Shown here piece after piece: positions 41,974-50,517 of a stretch of DNA of 55,188 bases; the first letter of the stretch is position 1; the number at the start of each line of letters is the position of its first letter. The stretch comes from Candidatus Peribacteria bacterium (GTDB taxonomy: Bacteria; Patescibacteriota; Gracilibacteria; UBA1369; 2-02-FULL-48-14), in NCBI GenBank assembly GCA_943357175.1, contig CALRGE010000009.1, forward strand, positions 1-55,188, written 5' to 3'. The translations under genes were made by a program, and so were the position numbers. Below the pieces are notes generated by a model, which saw only the letters and a list, made by a program, of their open reading frames with translations, searched no databases and was not told the origin of the DNA.

Positions 41974-43856
41974 GTTTTGACTGAACCAAGCCTTGCATCT
42001 ATTTTCACAATTTGTTCTTTAAGATCTCTCACTGCAGCATCTTCAAGACCAATTTCTTCAGAATATTGAAGTGCTTGTAAGATATCTGCCTTAACAGTAA
42101 TTAAATCTTTAACAACAGGTGCATATTTTAATTTATCAGCTGTTAATGTTCCGAACCCTGAAGGTACTTGCCCCGCAGTTGAACTGTAAACACCTTGAAC
42201 ATCTCCAACTGTATCTTGAGTATCCAGCAATAAATCATAAAGTGATGAATATGTTTTGCCGACTTCCTTTAATTTTTTAGAAATATTCGCTGCATCATAC
42301 CCATATATAGTTAAGTTGGGACATTTACTGATAATAAATTTTGATGCTTTGATAACAGATGAAACGCCTGGTATCTTTGTCGCAAAATTTCCAAACTTAA
42401 GTGCAATTGATCCAAGACCCTTAGAGCTTAATATTTTTAAAACTCCTCCGCCTAAAGCTTCACCTGCAAACAATTCACTTGAGATTTGGCTTACAAGCAT
42501 GACTCTCTCCGCCTGCGTTGTTTTTTTCATCCCAATACTTATAAAACGTCCCAACATTCTTAAAGATTCAAGATTCGCATATGATGGGATACCAGACATA
42601 AAATCATACATGGATTGTGCCTTTTCTGCTAAGGCATCCCTAATTTCATCCGCAGACGGTAAGTCGCTCTCAACTCCGTATACTCTTGATGCCCCTAAAT
42701 TCGTAACTGCATCAACTGCCTGTACTGAGAACTTACTTAAGCCAGTCAGCGCATTTATTCCACCGGTTGCCAGTCCTACTGTTCCTGCTTCCATATTGCC
42801 CAATGTGTTATCTAAAATTGGGTGACCAAAACTTCCGATTTGATCAGAAGTTCTACCTGTATAATATGTATAAGCTTTACCTACGTTATAATGCGTACCT
42901 ATATTTTCCGCAACTTTACCCCAAAAAGTAGGTGGTGCTTTTGATTCTATACTTTTATCTTCACTCCACCTTACACTTTCAAAAATAACATCTAATACTT
43001 GTGTCATTTCATCGTTGGTAATTTTTTGACTTTCAGGAATATTTTCCTTCTGAGGCTCCGGTGCGTGGACTTGTGCCGGCTGACTTGTAAGAGCTGATGC
43101 CAAAATTGTATAAATACCGCGTAATGCTGCCAACTGTTTTTCAACCATTTGTAATAATTCCTTACGAACATCAAAGGAATTCATATCTTTAATTTTTGCG
43201 AAGGTCTTCTTTATATCATTATTTAGTATCACACTTGCCTCTTCGAGATATAAGCCTCCTGTTAAATGTGAATAAGTACCTTTTGCAATCAAATATTTAC
43301 TCAGATTTTGTGGCTGTTTTAGAGTTCCCAAAAGTTTATTATTTGTTTCTGTATATGCGTCAATTCTTAATCTAGGCTCAAGTCCAAGGAGAGATTCTAC
43401 TTGATCCATGTTTTCATCGAGTCCTCCCGGTTTTGCAATCACTCGATCACCACCGGAAATCCTTCCAATTTCTTTACCTGTTGCCGCAATAAGATCCTCT
43501 TCTCTGGCGTCATATTCAGCCAGCTCAGTTTTCAATTCTGATAACTTTGTTTTTGTTATATCGACAATTGATTTAAGTTGAGATGCACCCAATTCTTGAT
43601 TACTCCTATCAGCCTTATCAAACTGGATTTTAACTGTTTCCAAAATACTTTCAGGGCTTTGTCGTCCATTATAATTTAAATTCATTTTTAAATATTCTGC
43701 CTTTACCACTGCATAATCTTTATCTTGCATCAACTCTTTGATGGAAGTTTCCAAAGAAACAATTTTGAATTTATCTTCTAGAGCAATATCCGTCTCAGTG
43801 GAATGAATTTCTCTTTCCGCTTTATGCATCGAATCTGATACTTTCAACTGTTCCAT
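41970..43856 (-). CDS. Hypothetical protein of 628 aa
   Basis: I do not recognise it. The first 280 residues are strongly helical with many Lys/Glu (coiled-coil-like). The region about 340-420 is Gly/Thr/Ala rich (GNMEAGTVGLATGGINALTGL) and could be membrane-interacting. Further helices with moderate hydrophobicity follow. There is no signal peptide. It is the last of three closely spaced minus-strand genes (gaps of 2 nt and a 1-nt overlap), so all three probably work together. Confidence 0.7.
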   Translation of the reverse strand: MEQLKVSDSMHKAEREIHSTETDIALEDKFKIVSLETSIKELMQDKDYAVVKAEYLKMNLNYNGRQSPESILETVKIQFDKADRSNQELGASQLKSIVDITKTKLSELKTELAEYDAREEDLIAATGKEIGRISGGDRVIAKPGGLDENMDQVESLLGLEPRLRIDAYTETNNKLLGTLKQPQNLSKYLIAKGTYSHLTGGLYLEEASVILNNDIKKTFAKIKDMNSFDVRKELLQMVEKQLAALRGIYTILASALTSQPAQVHAPEPQKENIPESQKITNDEMTQVLDVIFESVRWSEDKSIESKAPPTFWGKVAENIGTHYNVGKAYTYYTGRTSDQIGSFGHPILDNTLGNMEAGTVGLATGGINALTGLSKFSVQAVDAVTNLGASRVYGVESDLPSADEIRDALAEKAQSMYDFMSGIPSYANLESLRMLGRFISIGMKKTTQAERVMLVSQISSELFAGEALGGGVLKILSSKGLGSIALKFGNFATKIPGVSSVIKASKFIISKCPNLTIYGYDAANISKKLKEVGKTYSSLYDLLLDTQDTVGDVQGVYSSTAGQVPSGFGTLTADKLKYAPVVKDLITVKADILQALQYSEEIGLEDAAVRDLKEQIVKIDARLGSVKT

Positions 43857-43858
43857 AA

Positions 43859-44194
43859 TTATATATTATTCAAATCATTAAGTATTTTATCAGGATTATC
43901 ATTTTGATTTATTGATAGCTCCATTTCTTTTAATCTTTTTGGAAATGTTTTTGATTTTAATACTGATAATTCATGTAGGTATTTTTTATTTATCTCAATT
44001 CCACGATTTTTTGTTTCTTCTTCAATCTTCTTTTTTTCATTAGATTCTAAAATAAGTGTTTCTCCCAGTTTATTTAATTGTTCATCACTCAAGTCATTTA
44101 TTTTACTTAACCAAAAAACCATCTCTGATTTATCTTCATTTAAAGTAAGAGATTTTTTTATTAATTCTGCTATCTGTTCTTTTGTATATCGCAT
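43859..44194 (-). CDS. Hypothetical protein, middle gene of a three-gene operon
   Basis: 111 residues, helical and highly charged (ESNEKKKIEEETKNRGIEINK near 69), no cysteines, no membrane helix. The start shares bases with the stop of the upstream gene (TAATG), indicating coupled translation. Family unknown. Confidence 0.65.
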   Translation of the reverse strand: MRYTKEQIAELIKKSLTLNEDKSEMVFWLSKINDLSDEQLNKLGETLILESNEKKKIEEETKNRGIEINKKYLHELSVLKSKTFPKRLKEMELSINQNDNPDKILNDLNNI

Positions 44195-44742
44195 TAGATT
44201 GAGCCTGGAAAAATTTCTCCAAATTTACTTAATAAATTTGGAAGTGGGACTTGTTTAATTTCCTCCTCATAAATGTCAGTCAAATAAATATTTGGAACAT
44301 TGTAAGATTGGAATCTCATTGTGGCATAAAATTTCAAAATAGCTTTGTGACTTTCATTTGTAACACCGGCATTACGAATTGCCGTTGAAACGATTGTATT
44401 TGGATCGCTATTTGAAGAATTTAATCCAAGTTTTTTTGCAAAATCATAATTATTTAGGTTTGCCTTCATGTAATCAAAAAATTTTCCGTATTTGACTACT
44501 GTATTTTTTAAAGTTTCAGAAATAGTTGCCGTGCCATTTACAGATGCTACTTTTGTAATTTCATTCTTTAAATAGCTCTTGATTATATTTTCAGCAAATT
44601 TATTTCCGGCATATTTTTTTTCAATACCAGAAATAATTTCAGTATATGATTTAATAGTTTCACTTTTTGCATCAAGTGCAAAATCTACATTTTTTTGCTC
44701 CTTAGTTTTTTCTGGAACATAATCATGTTTTTCCAATGTCAT
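44194..44742 (-). CDS. Hypothetical protein, first gene of a three-gene operon
   Basis: 182 residues, helical, no signal peptide, no recognised motif. LKNTVVKYGKFFDYMKANLN and AILKFYATMRFQSYNVPNI are the most regular segments. A TATAAT box lies 26 nt upstream, inside the loop of the terminator that closes the preceding gene. Function unknown. Confidence 0.65.
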   Translation of the reverse strand: MTLEKHDYVPEKTKEQKNVDFALDAKSETIKSYTEIISGIEKKYAGNKFAENIIKSYLKNEITKVASVNGTATISETLKNTVVKYGKFFDYMKANLNNYDFAKKLGLNSSNSDPNTIVSTAIRNAGVTNESHKAILKFYATMRFQSYNVPNIYLTDIYEEEIKQVPLPNLLSKFGEIFPGSI

Positions 44743-44755
44743 CTTTTGTTTATTT

Positions 44756-44794
44756 AAAAAATCACTTAATTATATCATAAAAAAGTGATTTTTT
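44756..44794. terminator. Bidirectional terminator overlapping a promoter
   Basis: AAAAAATCACTT (44756-44767) pairs with AAGTGATTTTTT (44783-44794). The loop contains, on the minus strand, the TATAAT of the following three-gene operon, so termination and initiation signals share the same 40 bp. Confidence 0.75.
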
Positions 44795-44799
44795 AAAGC

Positions 44800-45252
44800 T
44801 TAGTTCTTCTTTTTTACTACTTTCTTAGCTGGCTTTCTTTTTGTAGCTGCTTTTGCAGCTGGTTTTGAAGCAGATTTTGGGCCTACTTTTTTCTCAATAA
44901 GATCTTTTTGTTCAGAAACATATTTTGCAACTGTATTCTTGAACATTTCCGCTTTGTGAGTAGCCTTGTGCAGAAGTTCATCCAACTCGGCTCTTTTGAT
45001 GTGAGCAACATCGGCAGCTTTATCTTTTGCTTTATCCATTGCCTCAAGAATGGATGGATTTTTTGCAATTCCAACGATCATATCAACAATTTCCTCACCC
45101 ATTACAGCCAAATCTTTCACAAGACCTTTAGTGTCACCTTGACTTAATTTTTTTCTGATTTTTTTCCCCTCTTCAGGTGCAAATAAAATTCCTGAAAGAG
45201 CTCCAGTAATAAGTCCCAATCCTAATGCGATTTTTCCAGCTTTGTTAGCCAT
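44800..45252 (-). CDS. YtxH-domain protein with Lys/Ala-rich tail
   Basis: From ATG 45252 the product (150 aa) begins MANKAGKIALGLGLITGALS and continues GILFAPEEGKKIRKKL, the YtxH signature: one short membrane helix followed by a basic segment. Residues 30-115 are helical. The last 35 residues are a histone-H1-like Lys/Ala/Pro tail (KPAAKAATKRKPAKKVVKKK). YtxH proteins are membrane-associated general-stress or surface proteins of unclear function. A GTG at 45279 overlapping the maf stop (GTGA) would add nine residues and is possible by coupling. Confidence 0.8.
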   Translation of the reverse strand: MANKAGKIALGLGLITGALSGILFAPEEGKKIRKKLSQGDTKGLVKDLAVMGEEIVDMIVGIAKNPSILEAMDKAKDKAADVAHIKRAELDELLHKATHKAEMFKNTVAKYVSEQKDLIEKKVGPKSASKPAAKAATKRKPAKKVVKKKN

Positions 45253-45275
45253 GGTGGTGTGGTGGTTAATTTTAT

Positions 45276-45863
45276 TCACTTTACAATATCAAGGAGGCTC
45301 GTGTCAAAATCCTTTAACATCAGGTTTAAACGGTAGATAGGAAGACCCACAACATTGAAGTAATCGCCGTCAAAACCTTTTATGAAAATTGAGGCCAAAC
45401 CTTGAGCGGCATAGGCTGCTGCCTTGTCGGTCCATTCATTGTGTTTAAGGTATGAATGGATTTCATCATCAGTAAGTGGCAAAAATGTGATTTTCGTTGA
45501 TTCAATGTAGGTAGATTTTTTCTTATTTGAAATCAGACAAAGACCAGAAAGAACTTCATGAGTATTTCCTTGAAGTAATTTTAGCATTCTGAAGGCATCA
45601 TCATAATCTTTTGGCTTTTCTAGAATTTGATCATCAAGAGCTCCGACTGTATCAACACCCAAAACAATCGCGTCCGGGAATTTTTCAGCTATTTCTTCCG
45701 CTTTTCCGATTGCATTTCTGAGAACAAGTTCATGTGCCGGTAGATTTTCTGTGTTTTTTTCAGAAAAATTTACCGTCGGACATACCTGAAATTTAAGTCG
45801 AATTGAACTTAAAAGTTCGCGGCGACGAGGGCTAGATGAGGCTAAAATGAATTGTTTTTGCAT
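45276..45863 (-). CDS. Maf-like nucleoside triphosphate pyrophosphatase
   Basis: Maf proteins hydrolyse non-canonical or modified nucleotides. The 195 residues show ASSSPRRRELLSSI (8-21), LGVDTVGALDDQILEKPKD near 71 with the catalytic Asp, and CLISNKKK/GDYFNVVGLPIYRL at the end. DTVG replaces the more common DTVV. TATAAT (45880-45875) lies 11 nt before the start and overlaps the -35 box of the divergent rpsT promoter. It is followed by the YtxH gene on the same strand. Confidence 0.92.
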   Translation of the reverse strand: MQKQFILASSSPRRRELLSSIRLKFQVCPTVNFSEKNTENLPAHELVLRNAIGKAEEIAEKFPDAIVLGVDTVGALDDQILEKPKDYDDAFRMLKLLQGNTHEVLSGLCLISNKKKSTYIESTKITFLPLTDDEIHSYLKHNEWTDKAAAYAAQGLASIFIKGFDGDYFNVVGLPIYRLNLMLKDFDTSLLDIVK

Positions 45864-45869
45864 TTTGCT

Positions 45870-45898
45870 TTGACATTATAAGGTTTAGCCACTATATT
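45870..45898 (+). promoter_or_regulatory. Promoter of rpsT
   Basis: Perfect TTGACA (45870-45875), 17-bp spacer, TATATT (45893-45898), with a leader of about 30 nt. The -35 box shares a base with the minus-strand -10 box of maf, so the two promoters compete. Confidence 0.75.
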
Positions 45899-45934
45899 TT
45901 ACGGGAATTTTTCAGACAACCCAACTAATTTCAT

Positions 45935-46300
45935 ATGCCAATCATAAAATCAGCAAAGAAGAGAGTGTTACAAACTGCGAAAAAACAGAAAAGAAATTAT
46001 GCTGTTCGAGTAGTTTTAAAGAGAGCAATTAAAGATTTATTAGAAGCGACTAAGGCTGGAAAGAAGGATGAAGCTGAAAAGTTGTTGCCAAATGCTTATA
46101 AAGTTATAGATACAGCCGCGAAAAAAAAGATTTTGAATAGGAAAACTGCAAATAGAAGAAAGGCGATGCTTGCAAAAGCGACTGCAAATGCTGGTAAAAC
46201 TAAGACTGAAGTAGTAGTAAAAAAGACTACTGCTCCAAAGGCAAAGAAGGTTGCAGTAAAAGCTGTGGCTAAACCAAAGAAGGTTTCAAAGAAGAAATAA
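45935..46300 (+). CDS. rpsT: 30S ribosomal protein bS20 with Lys/Ala extension
   Basis: Binds 16S rRNA early in 30S assembly. The core (1-85) has the family pattern: MPIIKSAKKRVLQTAKKQKRN, then VIDTAAKKKILNRKTANRRKAML. After that the protein carries about 35 extra residues of Lys/Ala/Val repeats (TTAPKAKKVAVKAVAKPKKV), so it is 121 aa instead of about 87. The tail resembles that of the YtxH protein encoded nearby. No Shine-Dalgarno sequence is seen in the 30-nt leader. Confidence 0.93.
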   Translation: MPIIKSAKKRVLQTAKKQKRNYAVRVVLKRAIKDLLEATKAGKKDEAEKLLPNAYKVIDTAAKKKILNRKTANRRKAMLAKATANAGKTKTEVVVKKTTAPKAKKVAVKAVAKPKKVSKKK

Positions 46301-46302
46301 TT

Positions 46303-46551
46303 CTATTTCTCGAAGACTTTGTAAACTCTCTCTTTTGTTGTACGTCGGTTTTCTTTAATTTCAACTTCAAGCAAGAGATATGCAAAATCTACTGCAGGTC
46401 TTTTGTTAATTGCTCGTAATTGAGTAATATATGCATCAAAATCTTCTTTTTCGGTTTCTTTGAAAGTTTTGGTTTCATGAAAATTTAGATTTTTTAGATT
46501 CTGGACACTATAATCATCAATAGAGTTATTTCTTGATCTCAAATATGTCAT
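46303..46551 (-). CDS. Small hypothetical protein
   Basis: 82 residues, charged, with a helical core (FDAYITQLRAINKRPAVDFA) and a C-terminal strand-helix (YLLLEVEIKENRRTTKERVY). No known motif. It ends 3 nt from rpsT on the opposite strand. It may be real because codon use resembles neighbours, but evidence is limited. Confidence 0.55.
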   Translation of the reverse strand: MTYLRSRNNSIDDYSVQNLKNLNFHETKTFKETEKEDFDAYITQLRAINKRPAVDFAYLLLEVEIKENRRTTKERVYKVFEK

Positions 46552-46604
46552 AAATTAAAAGATTAGACGAGAATATACATCAAATACTTATGGATTCAAG
46601 GTGA

Positions 46605-46868
46605 TTATGGAAATTCTGTTCGGCCGACCCAAAGTGGAAGTACAAGAAAGTGATGAATCAAATCTGAGAAAAATAAAGCTGATCCTAAAATAAAAATGCT
46701 TTCGTTTTGAATAATCATCATAAGGATGCCTATGTATCCATGGTGTATTCTGATTTTATAAAGCGATTTAATTTTTTTATATTTTTCTTTTATAGATCCG
46801 AAGAAACGTCTTCCAATAATTGTGGCAACTTCAATTAGCAAGGTTAGCAGTATGATTTTAAGAATCAT
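46605..46868 (-). CDS. Small membrane protein
   Basis: 87 residues with an N-terminal hydrophobic helix (MILKIILLTLLIEVATIIG), a basic middle (SIKEKYKKIKSLYKIRIHHG) and two more hydrophobic stretches (YIGILMMII, FILGSALFFSDLIHHFLVLPL). His-rich IHHG and LIHHF segments are notable. Family unknown. Its start overlaps the end of the Pif1 gene by 11 nt, so it is probably cotranscribed with it. Confidence 0.6.
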   Translation of the reverse strand: MILKIILLTLLIEVATIIGRRFFGSIKEKYKKIKSLYKIRIHHGYIGILMMIIQNESIFILGSALFFSDLIHHFLVLPLWVGRTEFP

Positions 46869-48435
46869 ACGGCGCTTTAAACTGTAAAATTCGGTCTACG
46901 CGGAAGGTTCTATTTTCACGGCGTTCCATGCAATATGCCTCAAGACCCGGAAATGTTTTGCCTAGGTAAGTCATTGGGCCAACGCGTACCGGCTTTATGC
47001 TTCTGCGTGACTTACTGTCGTTCGCTTTTAGATAAACAATATCCATCACCTTTCCGGATTCAATTGCAGATTCTATGAGGCTAATTTTATCTTCAATTGG
47101 CATTTGACGTTCAGATTCTTGATACTGAAATTGTGTAACGAATTTTACAATATCTAGATCCATCCAAATGTGTTGCTTTAGTATTGGTTTTCTTAAAATC
47201 AGACCTTCAAAAGAAGTGCAGCGACTGATTGCGACGTAAACTTGTCCGTGAGTGAAAGTGCCTCGTCCGATATCAACGACCACATTATCGAATGTTTTAC
47301 CCTGACTTTTATGTATTGTAACAGCCCATGCAAGGCGAATCGGATATTGAGTAAATGAGCCAATACTCTCAGCATTAAGCTGTGAAGTTTTTTTATCTAA
47401 AAGATAGCGATAAACTTCCCAGGTATATTTTGAAACTTCAACAGTTTGACCTGAATTCAGCTTTACAATTAGGAAATCCTCGCCTGAATCAGGATCTGTT
47501 TGGATATCTGTAATTTTCCCCACGCTACCATTCACCCAGCGTTTACCTGTGTCGTTGTTTAACATCATTACTTGGGCTCCGATTTTTAGATCTAATTCCA
47601 CTGCGGTCGGCAGGTGTTTTGAGTCGAAATTACCTGAAATTGAACCGGAATAATTTCTAATTTTTGCCTTTAAAGTTGATAGTTTTTTTTGATTTAATTC
47701 GTCGGCGGCTGCGTTAGTTGTGGTTAGAGTTATGTAGAATTGATCACTTTTATTTTCGTCAAAATCAGCTGCAAATCTTTTGTTAAGCTGAGTGATATCG
47801 GCATCTTCAACACTGTTATTTCTAATTTTATTTAGCAATTCAATAAAATCAGAATCTTTTTGACGGTAAATTTTCTCCAATTCAACAAATTCCATTGGAA
47901 GATCTTGCATTACTTCAGCGCTGAAAAAATATGGAGTTGAATAATGAGTTTTGAAAAGCTCTTTTTCATCACTGGTTACTACTGGAGGCAGTTGGTATAA
48001 ATCACCAATAAAAATCATCTGTAGTCCGCCAAATGGCCTCGTACTTTTTAGGTGAAATCTTAGAGCTATATCAATATTATCCATCATATCTGCACGGACC
48101 ATTGAAACCTCATCTATAACAATTGTTTCAAGATGCCGAAGCATTTCAAGAAACTTTTTTGGAGTTTTAGCATTATGCAGAGTTTCAGGAGTGACATGTG
48201 GTGGAAATTTAAAAAAAGAGTGAATTGTTTGACCTTTCACGTTTAAGGCTGCAACTCCAGTTGGCGCAAGCACAACCACCTGTTTTTTTGTATTTTCACG
48301 GAAATATTGAAGTAGAGTTGATTTACCTGTTCCCGCCTTACCTGTTATGAATAAGTGTTTTTTTGTTTGGTTCAGAAGTTTGATTGCTCGCTCAAAGTCT
48401 TCATTAATTTCGATGCTTACGGTTTTTTGTAACAT
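46858..48435 (-). CDS. Pif1-family DNA helicase with C-terminal WYL domain
   Basis: 5'-3' SF1B helicase: Walker A FITGKAGTGKSTLL (30-43), LAPTGVAALNVKGQTIHSFF (motif Ia), Walker B VIDEVSMVRADM near 114, motif III FIGDLYQLPPV, and the C-terminal AWAVTIHKSQGKTFDNVVVD and YVAISRC motifs. About 70 further residues form a WYL-type domain (IKPVRVGPMTYLGKTFPGLE, then AYCMERRENRTFRVDRIL), which binds single-stranded DNA in the Pif1-WYL of Thermotoga elfii. 525 aa. A TATATT box (48447-48442) lies 6 nt before the ATG. A role in G-quadruplex or fork maintenance is inferred from the family. Confidence 0.92.
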   Translation of the reverse strand: MLQKTVSIEINEDFERAIKLLNQTKKHLFITGKAGTGKSTLLQYFRENTKKQVVVLAPTGVAALNVKGQTIHSFFKFPPHVTPETLHNAKTPKKFLEMLRHLETIVIDEVSMVRADMMDNIDIALRFHLKSTRPFGGLQMIFIGDLYQLPPVVTSDEKELFKTHYSTPYFFSAEVMQDLPMEFVELEKIYRQKDSDFIELLNKIRNNSVEDADITQLNKRFAADFDENKSDQFYITLTTTNAAADELNQKKLSTLKAKIRNYSGSISGNFDSKHLPTAVELDLKIGAQVMMLNNDTGKRWVNGSVGKITDIQTDPDSGEDFLIVKLNSGQTVEVSKYTWEVYRYLLDKKTSQLNAESIGSFTQYPIRLAWAVTIHKSQGKTFDNVVVDIGRGTFTHGQVYVAISRCTSFEGLILRKPILKQHIWMDLDIVKFVTQFQYQESERQMPIEDKISLIESAIESGKVMDIVYLKANDSKSRRSIKPVRVGPMTYLGKTFPGLEAYCMERRENRTFRVDRILQFKAPYDS

Positions 48436-48471
48436 GTATAGAATATAGGTGAGGAAGAACTCACCGTCAAG

Positions 48472-49467
48472 TTATTCAGGTATCACAGTCACATAAGCCA
48501 TTATGTAGCTTCCGTCTGCAAGTTTTGCAACCGCTGGATCTTTGATGTATTTAGATTCCAATTGGCTGTTTTTGTCGAAACTTAAACGTGATCCATCTTC
48601 GACTTTCCAGGTGTAACCATCTGTAGAAAAGAATGATATGAAGTTTTTATCTCTAAGATTAAATGCATAAAACCTTACACCGTCATCAGTCTGAATTTCA
48701 TTCGCCATTACATATGACTCATTATTAAATGTAAAATCTTCTTTTTTATATAGTGTGAATGTTTTACCGTCTTCAGAAGTTGCATGATAATGGCTCATAG
48801 TATTTCCCACTAACGTGAATTGATGCCAAAGATCTCCGATTAGAAAAGTTGAAGAATCAATTGCATCTCCATTTTCTTCAAAAGAAACACCACCGTAAGT
48901 AAAATTGTAACCATCTGTTCCTTCAGCGTAATAAATTTTTGGAGTTGGTGATTTAAAGTCTCTTGAAATAAAGTAGATTCTAAAAGTGCCGTCCTCAAGG
49001 ATTTCCACGTCCGGATCTGTTCCAGTTTTAACTTGATTGCCATCTATTATATTCACATATTTGTGAAGCCAAGTTTTTCCATTATCTTTTGAAATTGCAA
49101 CACCTGCCGCATTTATTTTTTCACCCACTGTTTCTCCTGAATAATAAAGATAAATCCAACCATTTTTATCAACAACCATGCTTGGAGTGTTAGCTTGATC
49201 TGCAAAAACTAGATTTGTTCTAGTGAAATTTAGACCGTCAGTTGAAGTTGCAAGGAGCATTCTCTTGTTCCATGGACCCTCGCCTTGTCTATCAAGACCA
49301 CCGACAGTTGCTTCGAAATCTGCTGTAAGTTCTGTTGATTCAATTACTGCCGGAGTTTCAATTTCAAGTTCTTCTTTTACAGGTTCGATAACAGGAGTTG
49401 TTGGTGCTTTCGAGCAAGAACTTAATAGAAACAAAGATAGTAATGCAATTTTTGCTGATATATTCAT
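48472..49467 (-). CDS. Lipoprotein with sialidase/glycosidase-like beta-propeller
   Basis: A signal peptide with lipobox (LLSLFLLSSCSK, Cys18) and a Pro/Glu/Val linker precede a repeat domain (about 65-331). Repeats such as LLATSTDGLNFTRTN, AISKDNGKTWLH, YAEGTDGYNFTYGG and FFSTDGYTWKVE resemble Asp-box blades (SxDxGxTW) of sialidase and GH43/GH32-type propellers. Catalytic residues cannot be assigned, so it may be a binding protein rather than an enzyme. It would be displayed on the cell surface. Confidence 0.8.
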   Translation of the reverse strand: MNISAKIALLSLFLLSSCSKAPTTPVIEPVKEELEIETPAVIESTELTADFEATVGGLDRQGEGPWNKRMLLATSTDGLNFTRTNLVFADQANTPSMVVDKNGWIYLYYSGETVGEKINAAGVAISKDNGKTWLHKYVNIIDGNQVKTGTDPDVEILEDGTFRIYFISRDFKSPTPKIYYAEGTDGYNFTYGGVSFEENGDAIDSSTFLIGDLWHQFTLVGNTMSHYHATSEDGKTFTLYKKEDFTFNNESYVMANEIQTDDGVRFYAFNLRDKNFISFFSTDGYTWKVEDGSRLSFDKNSQLESKYIKDPAVAKLADGSYIMAYVTVIPE

Positions 49468-49530
49468 GTGGATTTATTAGGTGACAAAATATTATCAGAT
49501 TTTTTTGTAATTTTCATGTATACTTTTTAT

Positions 49531-49959
49531 ATGGCTGAACTAAAAACCCAAAAGACCAATGCGAGTGTAATTGAATTTTTAGATCTTGTTGATGATGAGA
49601 ATAAACGCAAAGATTCTCATGAATTGTTGAAAATTTTTACTGAGGTGACTAAAGAGAAAGCAACAATGTGGGGTAGCAGTATTGTTGGATTTGGTAGCTA
49701 TCACTACAAATCTGAACGAAGTAAACAAGAGGGTGACTGGCCAATTACAGGATTTTCTCCTCGAAAACAAAATATAACGATTTATATAATGCAAGGTTTT
49801 GCAGAACACCAAGAACTGATTGCAAAAATTGGAAAGCATAAAGTTAGCGGCGGTTCATGCCTTTACATCAAGCATTTATCTGATATTGATGTGGACGTTT
49901 TGAAAAAACTCATACAATCTTCTGTGAAGTATATGAGGGAGAAATATAAATTGAACTAG
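49531..49959 (+). CDS. DUF1801 (YdhG-like) domain protein
   Basis: From ATG 49531 (142 aa): MAELKTQKTNASVIEFLDLV, then EKATMWGSSIVGFGSYHYKS near 45-65 and ITGFSPRKQNITIYIMQGF, the conserved DUF1801 pattern. SGGSCLYIKHLSDIDVDVLK marks the C-terminus. The fold resembles an iron-chaperone-like YdhG domain; the biochemical function is unknown. The frame is open to 49468, but TATACT at 49519-49524 lies 6 nt before the chosen ATG. Confidence 0.88.
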   Translation: MAELKTQKTNASVIEFLDLVDDENKRKDSHELLKIFTEVTKEKATMWGSSIVGFGSYHYKSERSKQEGDWPITGFSPRKQNITIYIMQGFAEHQELIAKIGKHKVSGGSCLYIKHLSDIDVDVLKKLIQSSVKYMREKYKLN

Positions 49960-49965
49960 TTTGTA

Positions 49966-50041
49966 TGGTGGGCCAGGTTGGGATTGAACCAACGACCAAG
50001 AAGTTATGAGCCTCCTGCTCTAACCACTGAGCTACTGGCCC
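49966..50041 (-). tRNA. tRNA-Met/Ile2 (anticodon CAT), CCA encoded
   Basis: Acceptor stem GGGCCAG/CTGGCCC, discriminator A and encoded CCA. The D arm is GCTC/GAGC, the anticodon arm GGAGG-CTCATAA-CTTCT (with G-T pairs), and the T arm GTTGGTTCAATCCCAAC. The anticodon is CAT. The first base pair (G1-C72) excludes the usual initiator mismatch, so this is elongator tRNA-Met or a tRNA-Ile with modified C34; sequence alone does not decide. Confidence 0.93.
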
Positions 50042-50097
50042 GGACTGTGAAAGTACTATCGCCAAAAAAGGCATGCGAATATTAAAGTGAAATTGAT

Positions 50098-50433
50098 TTA
50101 TTTGCAAACCAACTCTGAAACTGAGACAACACCGTGAATTTTGCTGGCAATGTTTGAGATATTGCCGTCTAGTGATTCGCCAATTAACGGATGAGCTGTT
50201 ACAATATTTCCCTTAGGTCTATATGTAGGTACACAAGAATCGAAGAAGGCTCTTTGCAATGGAGCGCTTCCCTCATCACATGAGAAAAGTGCTTTTCTCA
50301 ATGCATCCGGTGTTTCGAATGTTATTGCTAAGCCAGCTTCATAATCAAAAGTAGCTGCTTCCGACTTAGTTTCTTTATCATGTATTCCAATCCCCAATTC
50401 ATCTTCCATTCCAGTGTAAGCCTGTCGTAACAT
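50098..50433 (-). CDS. Hypothetical protein
   Basis: 111 residues, acidic, three Cys, no signal peptide or membrane helix. AGLAITFETPDALRKALFSC and GNISNIASKIHGVVSVSELV look like strand-helix units of a small alpha/beta domain. I do not recognise the family. It lies upstream of tRNA-Met on the same strand, 56 bp apart. Confidence 0.55.
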   Translation of the reverse strand: MLRQAYTGMEDELGIGIHDKETKSEAATFDYEAGLAITFETPDALRKALFSCDEGSAPLQRAFFDSCVPTYRPKGNIVTAHPLIGESLDGNISNIASKIHGVVSVSELVCK

Positions 50434-50517
50434 AAATTTTCATTAAATGCCGCGTGAATTTAAAGTAAAGCGGCCGGATTGTCAAATTTTTATCTACGAA
50501 GTAGCTTCCGATGACCT

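Noticed and set aside
49910-50107. 65-aa ORF containing VAQWLEQEAHNF
   Set aside because: It is a translation through tRNA-Met, not a gene.
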